From Liriodendron chinense (Eukaryota; Streptophyta; Magnoliopsida; Magnoliales; Magnoliaceae): DNA of 64,000 bases. The stretch is from positions 4,401,966-4,465,965 of the forward strand of contig ML058433.1 of NCBI GenBank assembly GCA_003013855.2, written 5' to 3'. Below are positions 1 to 10,879 of this stretch, in pieces; the first letter of the stretch is position 1, and each line of letters opens with the position of its first letter. The notes beneath the pieces were generated by a model. It was not told where the DNA came from, ran no database searches, and worked only from the letters and a program-made list of their open reading frames with translations. The position numbers and the translations under genes are program-made.

Positions 1-1793
1 TTATGTTGTATGATTTACGGCACAAAGATCCTTTAGAAACTTGGCGTATGAAGGAATTTGCTTAATTGCATCCAACAAGGGAATGTTGATTTTGACTTGT
101 TGGAAGACTTCTAGGATGTCTTGATTTTCACTTGGGCTTTTTGTTGAGACAAGACATTGGGAGAATGGGGCCATAGGTTTATACACATGCTCCGGCTCTT
201 CATCTTGTGGAGCATTGTTCAATTCATCTTCACTCTTAGAATTAACCGAGTCATTAGGCTTCGTCGCCTTTACCGGTTCAGATTTTTCAATTATTTTTCC
301 ACTTCTAAGAGTGGTGATGGCTTGAACATGTTCCACATGAGGATGGGTTGAAGAATTGGTATTTGTTTCCAATTGTTCATTGGGGTTAGGATGAGATTGG
401 GTCAAAACAGTCCATTTCTCCCTAACTCCTAGGTGTGTCTCAATTCTTTCAACCGAAATTTTAAGCTCATTCATGGCCTGTATGTTAGACTAATTTATCT
501 GAGTTTGTCCTATCATGAATGCGTTCAGTGTATCCTCAAAAGTGCTCTTTTGAGGAGGCCCTTGGGACGTATTGTTTGTATTGACCATGGGTCCATTTCT
601 CCCATTAAGATTTGATTTACACCTCCAATTAGAATTAGTCAAGTTAGAATTTGCTCCACTAAAGGGGCGTTGGTAAGCATTTGTAGCATTCGATTGAGTT
701 TGCAAGATATCTTGAAACGCAGGGATTGTTGGGCAATCATTTGTTAAGTGAACATCACTCTCACAAATACCACATACACTCTTAACGGCCTCACTGGTGG
801 TTATCATGTTAACACTCCTCAATTCTATGGCCTCAACTTTCTTTGTGAGACCCGCCACCTTTGTGTTTAAATCGTCCTCCCCATCTAATACATGTACACC
901 TTTCTCTCTTGGGGCTGACTTAGGATTACTAGTTGGATTAGAGATGTCCTAAGATTAGGCATTCTCGGCTAGCATATCAAAGTAATCCCAAGCATCATCG
1001 GGTGATTTGTTCAAAAACTCACCATTACACATCGTTTGAACAAATTGGCGCATGTTTGAACTTAATCCGTCATAGAAGAAGTCAATCAAGCGCCACTTTT
1101 CATAACCATGATGTGGGCACTCTAACAAAAGGTTTTTGAACCTCTCCCAACATTGAAAAAATGTTTCATCTAATTTTTGGGAGAAATTCATGATGGTTCG
1201 CCTTAGTGCATTGGTTTTATGAATCGGGACGTACTTTTTAAGAAACTCCCGGGTCATCTATGCCCATGTCCTGATGCTTCTAGGTTTAAGTGATTGAAAC
1301 CATGCTTTGGCTTTGTCCTTTAGAGAGAAGGGGAAAATTTCAGTTTAATTACATCTTGGGAGACATCATTAAATTGAAAGGTGTTGGCTATCTCCTCAAA
1401 TTCACTAAGGTGCACATATGGACTTTCAGAGTTGACTCCATAGAATTTTGGGAGTAACTTGATAATTCCCGGTTTAAGGTCCACATTTCCTGCATTACTT
1501 GGAAAAACAATGCAGGAAGACGAAGTTGTTCTCTCCAGTTGTAGATAATCTCTCAATGTTTTAATTGGAAAAATATAGTGTTTCTCATTCTCATTACGTT
1601 CTGTCCTAATTGGTGGTGCATCATGCTCAACATCTTCAACATTATGTGGTTCATTCTCAGCCATGATTTCAGACGATTTAAGATTTCCTAGACGTTTTCT
1701 AACTCGTCCATAATAGACTAGGCCTTCAACTAAATCTCCCTCATTTAGAAGTCGCAATGTATGATCATGCCCCCAATGAGGCATAAAACACAC
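1..1793 (-). pseudogene. Athila-like Ty3/gypsy gag region, broken
   Basis: Reading leftwards, four open blocks (1793-1320, 1257-955, 858-490, 474-1) line up as one degenerate gag polyprotein. The 1257-955 block has the retrotransposon gag pattern (TREFLKKYVP, FQCWERFKNLL, LIDFFYDGLS). The 858-490 block has a CCHC zinc knuckle, with CGIC and then H and C at CX2CX4HX4C spacing. The 474-1 block ends in the INIPLLDAIKQIPSYAKFLK stretch, which I know from Athila-group elements between gag and protease. Stops and frame changes separate the blocks, so the gene is dead. The pol region would lie beyond the left edge. Gag of this family packages element RNA in virus-like particles. The lineage is recalled, not computed. 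Confidence 0.82.
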
Positions 1794-2021
1794 AAAAACT
1801 AAACTAAACCTAAAAATCAGAAAAATAAAAAAAATAAAAGTGTCTAAGTTAGAATGATGTTACCGGATGGAAGAACTATGTTAGAGAAGAAAAATACTAC
1901 ATAACAAACAAAATCTGTTAATAGAAAAATTCTGATAAAAACCTACTAGAACAGTTAATCCTAACTTAACCTATCTAATCTAACTATACCCTAATTACAA
2001 AAATTAGAACCATTAACTTAA

Positions 2022-2039
2022 TCCTCGGCAATGACGCTA
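2022..2039 (-). other. Primer binding site of the Athila-like element
   Basis: On the minus strand this reads TAGCGTCATTGCCGAGG, close to the TGGCGCCGTTGCCGGGG priming sequence typical of Athila/Tat elements. It sits directly next to the proposed LTR end, between LTR and gag, as expected for the start of minus-strand DNA synthesis. The identity is by memory of the family. Confidence 0.6.
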
Positions 2040-2045
2040 AAAACT

Positions 2046-3608
2046 TGTTCGCTCGCCTCAAGTGCAAGGCTGTGATGTAGTAATAATTCTCAGTAAGACC
2101 GAGGTCGATCCTCAAGGATTGTCGTAACAATTCTAAGTTTTAGAACTAGGATGGGTTAAATTCGGATTTGTATCGATCGATGAAAATTAAGAACATAAAA
2201 TTATCTATTTTACACTTAAATCAGGGAAATAAACACTAGAGCGCTAAGGATCCATTAATAATAATTCACAATGCCAATTTAAATCATTCAAGCCAATTAC
2301 TCAATTGGAATCGGAGTTCTATCCCTATCCAATCGAAATATAGAGCAATCAAATCATCATAATGCATCTAACATAGATGAATCATCCACTAATATGATTC
2401 TCTCATAAACAACTAAGGCATTGGGTGTATTCAATCACATAACCCAATCCTTCACAAAACAAGCAAGATCACATTCATGATTCTTCCTCAAACCTTGTCA
2501 CTAGACTTGATTTAGAAGCATGAATTGAACTTTTATTAAACCAAAATCAATACATAAATACCTATCTCAGATTAAATCAAAAGATAAGAACCCCTTCTAG
2601 TTTAGTTCTAGATAAGCTCTTAGGAAACTTAGTTTGTAAGATCCCCTAGCATCCAACATATCATGATGAATCTAGGATCTCTACAACCCAAAATCCTATC
2701 AATCAACACCCCCATTAAGCAATCTCAGTAATTAAAACATCCCATGTAAGAGCAATCACAAGAGATAGAAGATTAACTAAAAATACTAACTTTATTTCAA
2801 ACTTAAAGTAGAAGTGTTCTTCATAAAACCAAAAAAGTACTTGAACTAATTTGAATTGGATATTGTAAATAACTAAAAGCTTCACCTCTTAGCCCTAGCT
2901 AAGAGGTTTAGCCAACCATTAATAGGTTAAACTAAAACTAAAAAAAAAAAACTAAATAAAAACATAGAAAAATCGAGTTTGGAGGAGTTGCAGACGCTCC
3001 ACAGCGATCTCCTTCACCTCCTACGACTTTTCAAGCCTTCGATGATGATTTTAGATCCACCCCTAAGTGTCATTTTATAGTAGAGAGGCCCTAACGCCTC
3101 AGAATCTTCCAGAATTGCGCAATACTTACGCACTTGCGCCTAAAAAATCGAAGCTTGCTGAAGAATTTGCTGAATTTCAGCAAATTACACTGGCTACCTG
3201 TTGGCCGACCTGTCTAGACCAGTCGAGATGGCTGGCTGACCGGTCTAGACCGGTCTAAGCAGAGGTCTAGAGAGTCCAGAGGGGTGCCCGACCTGTTGGC
3301 CGACTAGTCTAGCTTGTTTGGCCGACCGGTCTAGCTTCTATTTCTTTTAGTTCTTTCTCTCTCTTCTCTCCTTCTTTCTTCTTCCATCTTTAGCCCACTT
3401 TGGATCATCATCAAGGACCATCTAAATGTGGTCTTTTGAACATCAATTTGGTGTAATCCCTCTCTCATTCCTACATCCACAAAACATGCATTAGATAAAC
3501 CTTTTAACATGCAAATCATGCATAAGATGCAATGTAATGGGCTAGGATATGTATAAATTAGAAGCTCAACACACAGCCAATGGCTTCTATTGCTCGATAT
3601 GTATAACA
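2046..3608 (-). repeat. Probable 5' LTR of the Athila-like element
   Basis: Next to the primer site the minus strand ends in GCGAACA. About 1.56 kb further right it begins TGTTATAC, giving TGTT...AACA termini. The segment is non-coding and A/T-rich. It carries a U3-side cluster of GACCGGTCTAGACCGGTC palindromes at 3207-3335. The partner LTR lies outside the window, so the right boundary is an inference from the termini only and no TSD can be tested. Confidence 0.5.
3207..3335. repeat. Palindromic CCGGTCTAG cluster in LTR
   Basis: A perfect 18-bp palindrome GACCGGTCTAGACCGGTC lies at 3238-3255. A one-substitution-per-arm version is at 3207-3224, and half-sites (GACTAGTCTAG, GACCGGTCTAG) follow at 3302-3335. 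The arrangement looks like repeated self-complementary modules spaced by TTGGCC and similar words. Function is unknown; it sits in the presumed U3 (promoter) end of the LTR. Confidence 0.8.
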
Positions 3609-3913
3609 ATAGGGGTCATCCAGGAGTGGGCGGCACTAGAACTTGAGCATTCATGAGATAGTTCTTGATGGGGTTGAAGGTGACTTGACAATGGTCATTC
3701 CATTCTTTTGGTACATTCTTCCGAATGAGCTTGAATATGGGCTCACAGATAGGTGTTGTTGGGGCTCAAAATCTCACCCATGATAAAACAATGTATGACG
3801 GCCCATCTACAATGATTCAGATCAATTTCAAGATCGAAAAACTCCCAAAAATGAGATTAGACGCCAGTGCAACCCTAACCTGCGCAGTCATGACCAAAAC
3901 CTACAAATGATGT
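3609..3913. other. Non-coding spacer
   Basis: No coding, RNA or element boundary is recognisable here. The open frame at 3725-3910 has no homology I recognise and no codon bias, so I do not call it. Confidence 0.6.
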
Positions 3914-4415
3914 TTCGGAGCGGAACTGGACATGCGTATTGCCTCCAAACAATCTAGAATGCCCGGAAAACCTTAACTAGTAAATTTGAAAGTCACGCGG
4001 CGCATATCTTTACCTGTGTACCTTGAAACGCGTTTTACCCTGTTTGGATCCGACATAAGGGCTCAAAAGCTTATAAATGCTATTTCTGAAGGTAACTGGA
4101 CATGCATATTAACGCTAAATGATCCGAAATGGCCAGAAACCCTTAACTACCAAGTTTGAATGTCACGCGGCGCATATTATTACCTGCGTGCGCCGAATTA
4201 CGTTTCGCCCCTATTTGGAACTGACTAAAAGGGTCTGAAAGCCTCCACGTACCATTTCAGAGCAAAATCGGACATGCGTATTATCGCCAAATGATCCGAA
4301 ACACCCCAAAATGCTTAACTAGCAAGTTTGAAAGTCTTGCGGTGCATATTTATATGTGCACGCTTCTCGAAACAACATTCCTATACAAAGAGCCGACCCG
4401 GAGGCTCCAAATTAG
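3914..4415. repeat. Three-copy ~171-bp satellite-like tandem repeat
   Basis: Three diverged units begin near 3914, 4083 and 4255. The shared word GGACATGC(G/A)TATT occurs at 3928, 4097 and 4270, so the spacing is 169 and 173 bp. Each unit then has CTTAACTA...AAGTTTGAA and GTC(A/T)(C/T)GCGG(C/T)GCATAT. The period is close to nucleosome length and to common plant satellite monomers. The repeat is not coding. It may be a satellite fragment or an internal LTR array. Confidence 0.75.
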
Positions 4416-4873
4416 GAAGAAACTACCAAAATTCATAACATCTGGACCTCAACACCCCATCCCGTTCATTCGATAGGTCGATGATGGCTTAAAAGTGGCT
4501 TGGCGTCAGTGACCTCGGTCCCTGAAAAGGTAGTTGTCCTCTGGAGGTCGCTTATCGGAGCCAAATCCTGAAATATTCTAAGTCTGGGAGCTATTCCTCT
4601 CTTGCAGAGTGCACAATCCGAAAAATGGCTAAGTAGTGGAGAAAATGAATTTTTCAGAGGGACATGCGGGAGTAATGGACCCCCCTCTCCAACTAGCAGT
4701 TCATTGATTGGTAATATCATTGATACAACAAATTGTACATTCTTTCTGTGGCAGGTATTGACTGGAGAACTGGACCGGCTAGCCAGGACCGAAAGAGCCA
4801 GCTGTTGTGGACGAAGAAGTGCGTGCTTCTATAGCAATATAAGGTTGTTTGAGTGAGTTCTGGCTCCAAAACC

Positions 4874-5556
4874 ACATGCGCCTGGAACAGAGCTATTTCG
4901 AAAATCTCTTGAAAATTGTCCGGAAACTGACCGGAAAGAGACATGTACCCGGCCTGAAACAGACATGCACCCGGCCCGAAATGATATGCGTCCAGACATA
5001 TCCGCTCACCACATCTGCCTGGTACATGCGCCAGAAAATCCTCCCGAAAATACATGTGCCCGGAAGTATCTGTCGGTCCGGATCCGGATCTGGTTAGAAT
5101 ACTATAAATATCAAGTCCCCTAATGACCATTATCAACATCATCCCTTGACGACCTTAGAGTGACGCAAGAGGTAACATGCACTCGCTCTGTCATCCCTCG
5201 CTGGATGCCTTCGTCAGAAAGGATTCTCTCGCCGGAATCCCTCACCGGAAAGGGATTTCTCCCGTTGGAACAAAAAATTCACCTTCGTCGGATAAGATTC
5301 CTTCGTCGGAATCCCTCAGTCAGAAAGGGATTTCTCTCGTCAGAACCAAATGCAGAGGGAGAGTAGTGGAACTTTACCACTTTGCAGAGGGACATGCACC
5401 CACTTCTGCTCGGCCTGAAAATCACAAAATACACTAAGTGTAGGGGGGACATGCGCCCACCGTTTTTGGCCTGAAAAAGTGAGAAAATACACTAAGTCCC
5501 ATGGGCACATGCGCCTACCACCTGGGTCTGGGTGCATGTGCAAAAGCACATGCGCC
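4874..5556. repeat. ACATGCGCC motif cluster with short tandem units
   Basis: Near-copies of ACATGCGCC(C/T) occur at about 4874, 4941, 4963, 4985, 5010, 5024, 5052, 5392, 5449, 5507, 5534 (reversed) and 5548, often followed by GGCCTGAAA. Within it are a 74-bp imperfect duplication (GGAATCCCTCA at 5234 and 5308) and a ~57-bp one ending AAATACACTAAGT (around 5412 and 5468). A 141-codon open frame crosses the left half on the minus strand but looks accidental. This may be LTR material of the neighbouring gypsy element. Confidence 0.6.
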
Positions 5557-5609
5557 TGAGACACTTTCTCCCTCTCTCTCTTGCGAGGCCAATATGCATC
5601 TGGTTCTTC

Positions 5610-6169
5610 TTGGTTAGCAGTTGGTACATCGGGCGTGCCGGAGAATTTGACGATGAAATCAAGCGACAGCTTGCCCTTTGATTGCGGTGCGTGAGAGATA
5701 CTGGATGTCGAACTCTCCGAGCTCGATGACCCTTTTTGTAAGTCGACCCGACGTTTTCGGCTTCTGCAGTACTTGCCGTAGAGGCTGATCTGTGAGTACC
5801 GTGATCGGATGCGCTTGGAAATATGGCCTCAAAAGTTTAGCCGAAGTGACTAGGGCTAAAGCCAACTTCTCGATGCATGGGTACCTCGTTTCTGGGTCGA
5901 GCAGAGCTTTGTTGACGTAATAGATTAGCCTCTGCGTTTTCTGATCATCTCATATCAGTGCCGAGCTGACTGTTGCTTCCGTGACCACCAAGTAAAGTAG
6001 CAGTTCCTCTCCGGGGATGGGCTTGGACAGCAAGGGCGGAAATTCGAGGTATGCCTTGAGCTCTTGGAAAGCTTACTTACACTCCTCGGTCCAAATTTGT
6101 TCCTTGCATCCGCGTAATTGCTTAAAAAAGGGGAGACATCTATGCGTAGCTCTCGACATGAACCGATTG
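5610..6169 (-). pseudogene. Tat-like gypsy pol: end of RT and RNase H
   Basis: Translation of the minus strand gives NRFMSRATHRCLPFF at the right edge, then a broken connection, then RLIYYVNKALLDPETRYPC and LALALVTSAKLLRPYFQAHP. These are the RT thumb and RNase H of Ty3/gypsy elements. The reading continues the RT left at 9194 on the other side of a solo LTR. At least two stop codons break it. No integrase follows; after about 5610 the sequence changes to non-coding repeats, so the element is truncated. Confidence 0.85.
6165..6169. other. Target-site duplication GATTG, left copy
   Basis: GATTG here is repeated at 9189-9193, exactly flanking a TG...CA element. Removing the element and one copy restores the RT reading VATLNRFMS without a frame change, which confirms the insertion point. 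Confidence 0.93.
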
Positions 6170-7549
6170 TGTAATACCCCAAAAATTTAGGCGCACGAGT
6201 AGGTACACGAGTGCGTGTTCACACGCGAGAAATCAAATTTTAGGCCGTGTTGTTCGCACACATACATACAGGTATACACTTTTATACATATCCCGACACT
6301 TTTAAAACTCTGAAAACTTAGTGTACTTAGTTAAGTCAATAAACTAACCGTTAGAATGATCTATCATTGCTAGATTGAAATATCTAGCTGTCCGCTTCGA
6401 TTTCGAATTACGCGATCAACGTAAACACGTCGTACGATCTTCACATCGCCCTATACACATGTCTGTTCATAAATCTGATCCGTACACCTCGTCCATCACC
6501 AGGCATATGCTTAGATCATTAATTTTCCAACCCAATGAACCTCCTCAGGCATGTTTATAACACTCTAGGATTTTAGAATAATTTAAATTATAATTTAGTT
6601 AATTATTTAATAAATTAAATAACTTTGACATTGATAAATTAATATTAAATAATCCGTAGGGAATTTTAGTATGGTCCCTTTATTAAAGTTACTTAGAATA
6701 AACCCTAGAACAGTATAGAAGCATTAGATTTCACAAAACTTATAAATGTATAATAATTACGAAAATGCCATTAGTTAAACTTAAAATAAATGGTCACTTT
6801 AAGTTTTATGATTTTTGGTGATCACTTTAATACGAAACCTCATACACTAGTTCTAGGACATAATTTAACCATACACGTTGAATTTCAGCCCTCCAATCAT
6901 CCTACAAATATCCTAATCAGAAATTGGGCCATAAGTGGGCCGCCTTAACTTGGATCTGCCTCATTTTTTTCATAGACGGCTAAATTCATGTTATCCATCA
7001 ATTGAACGGAGGTGATGAGCTTAAACCATTGCAAGTGGGCCCCCCATGAAAGTGGAGTATACAATTTGTATTACGTACGGCACACGTAACTTTTTTTTTC
7101 TTTCTAAAATCAGCTTCTTCACTCGACACAAAAGCGGACACTGTTACAATGTCCGCCCGCTGTCGACGGAGGGACCCCATTGGATCATCAGGGTGGGCCC
7201 CAATGATAGATCCAAACCGTCCATCCGTCTCATCCTTGCCGGGAGGAAAGTCCGTTTGATTTTTTTTATTAAAACTGTTGACTGTGCAGATTGTGCCAAA
7301 CTGTTATTTTACAACCAATCCAAACCAAGATTCGCCAAGATCCAGGTCCCTGTCATGCATGGACGTCGGGGATTTCTGATACCAATGTCGTGTGGACCCC
7401 ACTTAACTCCCCACGCTTACCATGTGCGTTAAACCCTACGCAATCTCTATTTTCCTCTCCCACTCCAATCAGGAAATCGGATTTGCCGCGCCCATCGACT
7501 GTAACAATTACAAAACCGGACGCTCGTCCCTATCCCTTAGAAACATCCT

Positions 7550-7551
<2 letters not shown>

Positions 7552-7592
<41 letters not shown>

Positions 7593-7654
7593 GGTGAGAG
7601 AGAGAGAGAGAGAGGGAGAGAGAGCGGGAAAACCGTTAGAGAGAGAGAGAGGGT
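7552..7654. repeat. (GA)n microsatellite
   Basis: Near-pure GA repeats, lightly interrupted. The overlapping open frames rich in Arg-Glu on one strand and Leu-Ser on the other are by-products of this tract and are not genes. Confidence 0.95.
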
Positions 7655-8427
7655 GTGGGTGTGTATTGTGTGGGAAGGGATTCCACACCTCACTATTGTG
7701 CTGTGTTGTGGGAGTCTTGCCAGGCCAAGAAGAAGAAAAAGAAAAAGAAGAAGAAGAAAGGGGAAGAAGACAAGATTTTCTGCTGAGTTAACTGAGCGAG
7801 TCAACTCGCTGAGCCGACTCAAATCCGAATTTATTTTCCCTTAGACTTGAAGGATTTCATATCCGGTGAGTGATTCATCTCATAATTTCTAGTTGATTTT
7901 CCTTTTCATAGGTTTGCTTTCCTTTGCATTCAATTTTTAGTTTTCTTTAGTATTTCACGTAAGGGATCTTAGGTAATGGTCTACCACTCAATCTCTTACT
8001 TAACTAGGGTTTTAGGGTTGTGTTTTGTTATTACGCATAATATGGATTTTAAGTAAAGGATTCATCTCTTGTATCTATTCTTAAATTTCATCTTTCAACT
8101 ATTATTCTTCTTAGTTAGTTCCTCTTTTCCAAACTTTTTCTTCTTAGTTGCACACATCCAAAATTTTAGATGAACCTAACTTGAGTTTAAATCATAGATA
8201 AGACATTGTCCTTAAGTCAACCCTACACATTCATCAAAGCACTAAAACTTTACACGACGACTTTCTCACATTTCCTTATTGACAATAACTTAGGGAAAGA
8301 AACACTTTAATAAAGTAAACACATGCATGGTGTGATTGGAATTGAGTCTGATATGTATTATGTTCTTGATAAGTGCTTCCATAACTCATGACATACACCT
8401 ACATTTATACACTGCGACAGAACAGGA

Positions 8428-8691
8428 GCATGGTTGATTTGACTCCTGGCAGCATGGTTGATTTGCCGCCTCGCTGTGCCAGTTAGGTGAGCATGGTTGA
8501 TTTGCGACAAGTTCCTAATGTTCAGTGGCAGTGAGTTCTGGTCGTTTCACTTATTGAGCATGGTTGATTTGTTCGGTTGGATCAGTGGTGCATGGTGATT
8601 GCCACTGGCGTGCATGGTTGATTTGCCGCCTCGCTGTACCGGTTAGGTGAGCATGGTTGATTTGCGACAGGTTCCTAATGTTCAGTGGCAG
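8428..8691. repeat. GCATGGTTGATTT repeats with 160-bp duplication
   Basis: The word GCATGGTTGATTT occurs at 8428, 8452, 8491, 8558, 8612 and 8651, with a variant at 8590. Blocks 8452-8531 and 8612-8691 are nearly identical, so part of the array arose by a 160-bp tandem duplication. It lies in the downstream third of the solo LTR. No coding function is seen. Confidence 0.88.
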
Positions 8692-9193
8692 CGAGTTCCT
8701 AGACGTTTATTGCTCTCACACGTATCATAACATATATGACATCATGATAATCATGTTTCATTTATAATAAATCATAAAGTGTATTAATCATGACCTCATT
8801 CTCGTATATTTCATACAATTCTATCTGTTGATGATTCGCATTTTATCTCTTATTAACTGGAATATTACCCGTGATGGAAATGACCTCACTGGGCTTTAGC
8901 TCACCAAAATCACCACAGTTCTTGCAGGTCTTCAAGAAGAAAAAGACGTAGATGGAGTAGAATATTTAGATGGTCACGTGTTACTCAAGCACGAACCGTA
9001 GTCGATTTATTTGTAAAATTCAATGTAATAAGACATTAGTGGAAAAGAAACTTTATATTTGGAATTTATTTTAGTTATGCGATGTGTGGAATGGAATATC
9101 AAGGAATCTATGCTCGAATTTTCAATTCACACCTTGAAATTCGGGCTTTGGGTTGTTGTACTCGGGTTCCGAATTTCGGGGCGTGACAGATTG

Positions 9194-10194
9194 AGTGTTG
9201 CGACTCAACCTGTGGGGCACTGAATCTCTTTTATCGTCGTAGGTGATTTCATCTCGACCAAGGCTCGAATCTTTTTCGGATTCGCCTCGATCTCCCTCTG
9301 ATTTACCATGAAACCGAGGAACTTCCCTGAGCTGACTCTGAAGGCGCATTTACTCGGGTTGAGCTTCTTTTGGTAAACTTCGTAAGATATCGAACATGGT
9401 TTGGAGGTCGTCTATGTGGGTTTTTGACCTTAAACTTTTGATAAGCATGTCGTCCACATAGACCTCTATTGACTTACCGATTTGATCGGCGAACAACTTG
9501 TTAACCAACCGCTAATAGATGGCCCTAGCATTTTTCAGCCCAACGGGCATCACCTTGTAATAGTAGAGGCCTTGGTCTGTTATGAAGGCCATTTTCTGCT
9601 TGTTTGGTGCGTACATTCGAATCTTATTGTACTCAAAGTACGCATCCATGAAGCTGAGGAGCTCAAATCCTGAGGTAAATCGACAAGCTGATCTATCCGG
9701 GGCAAAGGAAAGCTGTCTTTTGGACAAGCTTTATTGAGGTCGGTGTAATCCACACAAACCTGTCATTTTCCATTTGCTTTTTTAACTAACACGACGTTAG
9801 CTAGCCAATTGGGATATCATTCCTCTTTGATGACACCGGCCTGCAAGAGTTTTGTTGATCTCCTCATTGTTGATTGCAGCATACCTCTCCGGGTTGAAGG
9901 CTCAACACTTTTGCTGAACAGGTTTGCAGGCCGGGTCGACATTCAGTCGGTGGACTATCACTCGGGATTAATCTCGGGCATGTCTTAATGTGACTAGGCA
10001 AATACATCAGCGTGTACCTTTAAAAATGCACAGAGCTCGTCATGGAGTTCGGGCCTTAGTTTTGACCCGACCTGAACAAACTCAGAGGGATCGTCGTCCA
10101 CAAAGGGGATCTTGATTAATTCTTCGACAGCTGATCCTCTTATCGCATTGCTTTCTCTGGGATCTAATGAAGTCGTACGAGTGATCAATGACAC
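9194..10194 (-). pseudogene. Tat-like gypsy reverse transcriptase
   Basis: Going leftwards from 10194 the reading passes a pre-RT segment (ELHDELCAFLKVHADVFA). It then gives RT motifs GFELLSFMDAYFEYNKIRMY, FITDQGLYYYKVMPVGLKNA and, near 9460, EVYVDDMLIKS with the catalytic YVDD box. GFMVNQREIEANPKKIRALV and a VATL end abut the solo LTR. The reading shifts frame and meets stops. The enzyme would copy element RNA into DNA; this copy is dead and is physically split from its RNase H by the 3.0-kb insertion. Confidence 0.88.
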
Positions 10195-10218
10195 TTGGCC
10201 TTTGTCGCGCAGGGATAG

Positions 10219-10704
10219 TTAATAGCAGTGCCAGGCTTCTTGTTGGTCGCCTCTGACTACCCCAACTCCATTGTCGGTCGGGAACTTCATCGTTAAGTGG
10301 TAGATGGAGATTGCTGCCTTAAGGGCTCGGAGGGAGGGACCGCCGATGATTGCATTGTATGATGACAGCACATTGACGACAAGAAAGTCAACCATTATCA
10401 TCTTCTGATTTGGCTTCTCTCCAGCCATGATCGGGAGGCTTATGACCCCCTCTAGCACGATATTGTCACCCGTGAAACCAACTAAAGCGATCTTGACCGA
10501 TTTGAGTCGCGTGTGATCAATTTTCATTTTCTTGAAAGCCGCGGTATACAAGATATCTATCGAACTTCTTATTTCGACCATTATTTTGAACAATTTCTTG
10601 TTAGCGACCACCATGGAGCACACGAGTGAGTCGTCGTGGGGGTGAATAATCCCCCAGGCTTCCTCCTTGGTGAAAGTGATCACACAAGAATCAACCTTGA
10701 GCAA
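10219..10704 (-). pseudogene. Tat-like gypsy aspartic protease domain
   Basis: A 161-codon open block contains the retropepsin-like stretch MVVANKKLFKIMVEIRSSID. The usual DTGSS active-site box reads EIRSS, so the catalytic aspartate is lost. Downstream YNAIIGGPSLRALKAAIS corresponds to the conserved IIGR/L region of plant gypsy proteases. The block lies between gag and RT in the right order. The missing Asp and flanking breaks mean it is non-functional. Confidence 0.8.
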
Positions 10705-10879
10705 CTTTGAGGGTCGGCTCGTGACGTTGACGGAGAATTCGGGATTCGACGTTTAGACTTGTCGGGCGTACGCTTTCCATGCATTGCTGGAGTCTCCTCT
10801 GGTGGGACCATCGAATATCGCATGAATTCCTTCCACATGATTGTTGTTGACTTGTTTCTCCGGAGGGTTGTTTCGAGCT

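Larger units (their letters stand above)
6170..9188 (+). mobile_element. Solo LTR (3.0 kb) inserted in gypsy RT
   Basis: The segment begins TGTAATACCCC and ends GGGGCGTGACA, flanked by the 5-bp duplication GATTG. It has no gag-pol domain, so it is best read as a solo LTR left by recombination between the two LTRs of a longer element. It carries a (GA)n tract at 7552-7640, GTGGGCCCC words near 7034 and 7193, and a possible leader with a GTGAGT donor at 7865. A short-repeat block lies at 8428-8691. The terminal sequence matches the solo LTRs at 23024, 42921 and 54964. Sense orientation is inferred from the leader-like features. Confidence 0.88.

Noticed and set aside
4717..5142. 141-codon minus-strand open frame
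   Set aside because: It lies over the ACATGCGCC repeat cluster, overlaps other open frames, and shows no recognisable domain.
7291..7844. Overlapping open frames of 128-166 codons on both strands
   Set aside because: They are created by the GA microsatellite and AAG-rich DNA; composition is RERERE or LSLSLS with no domain.
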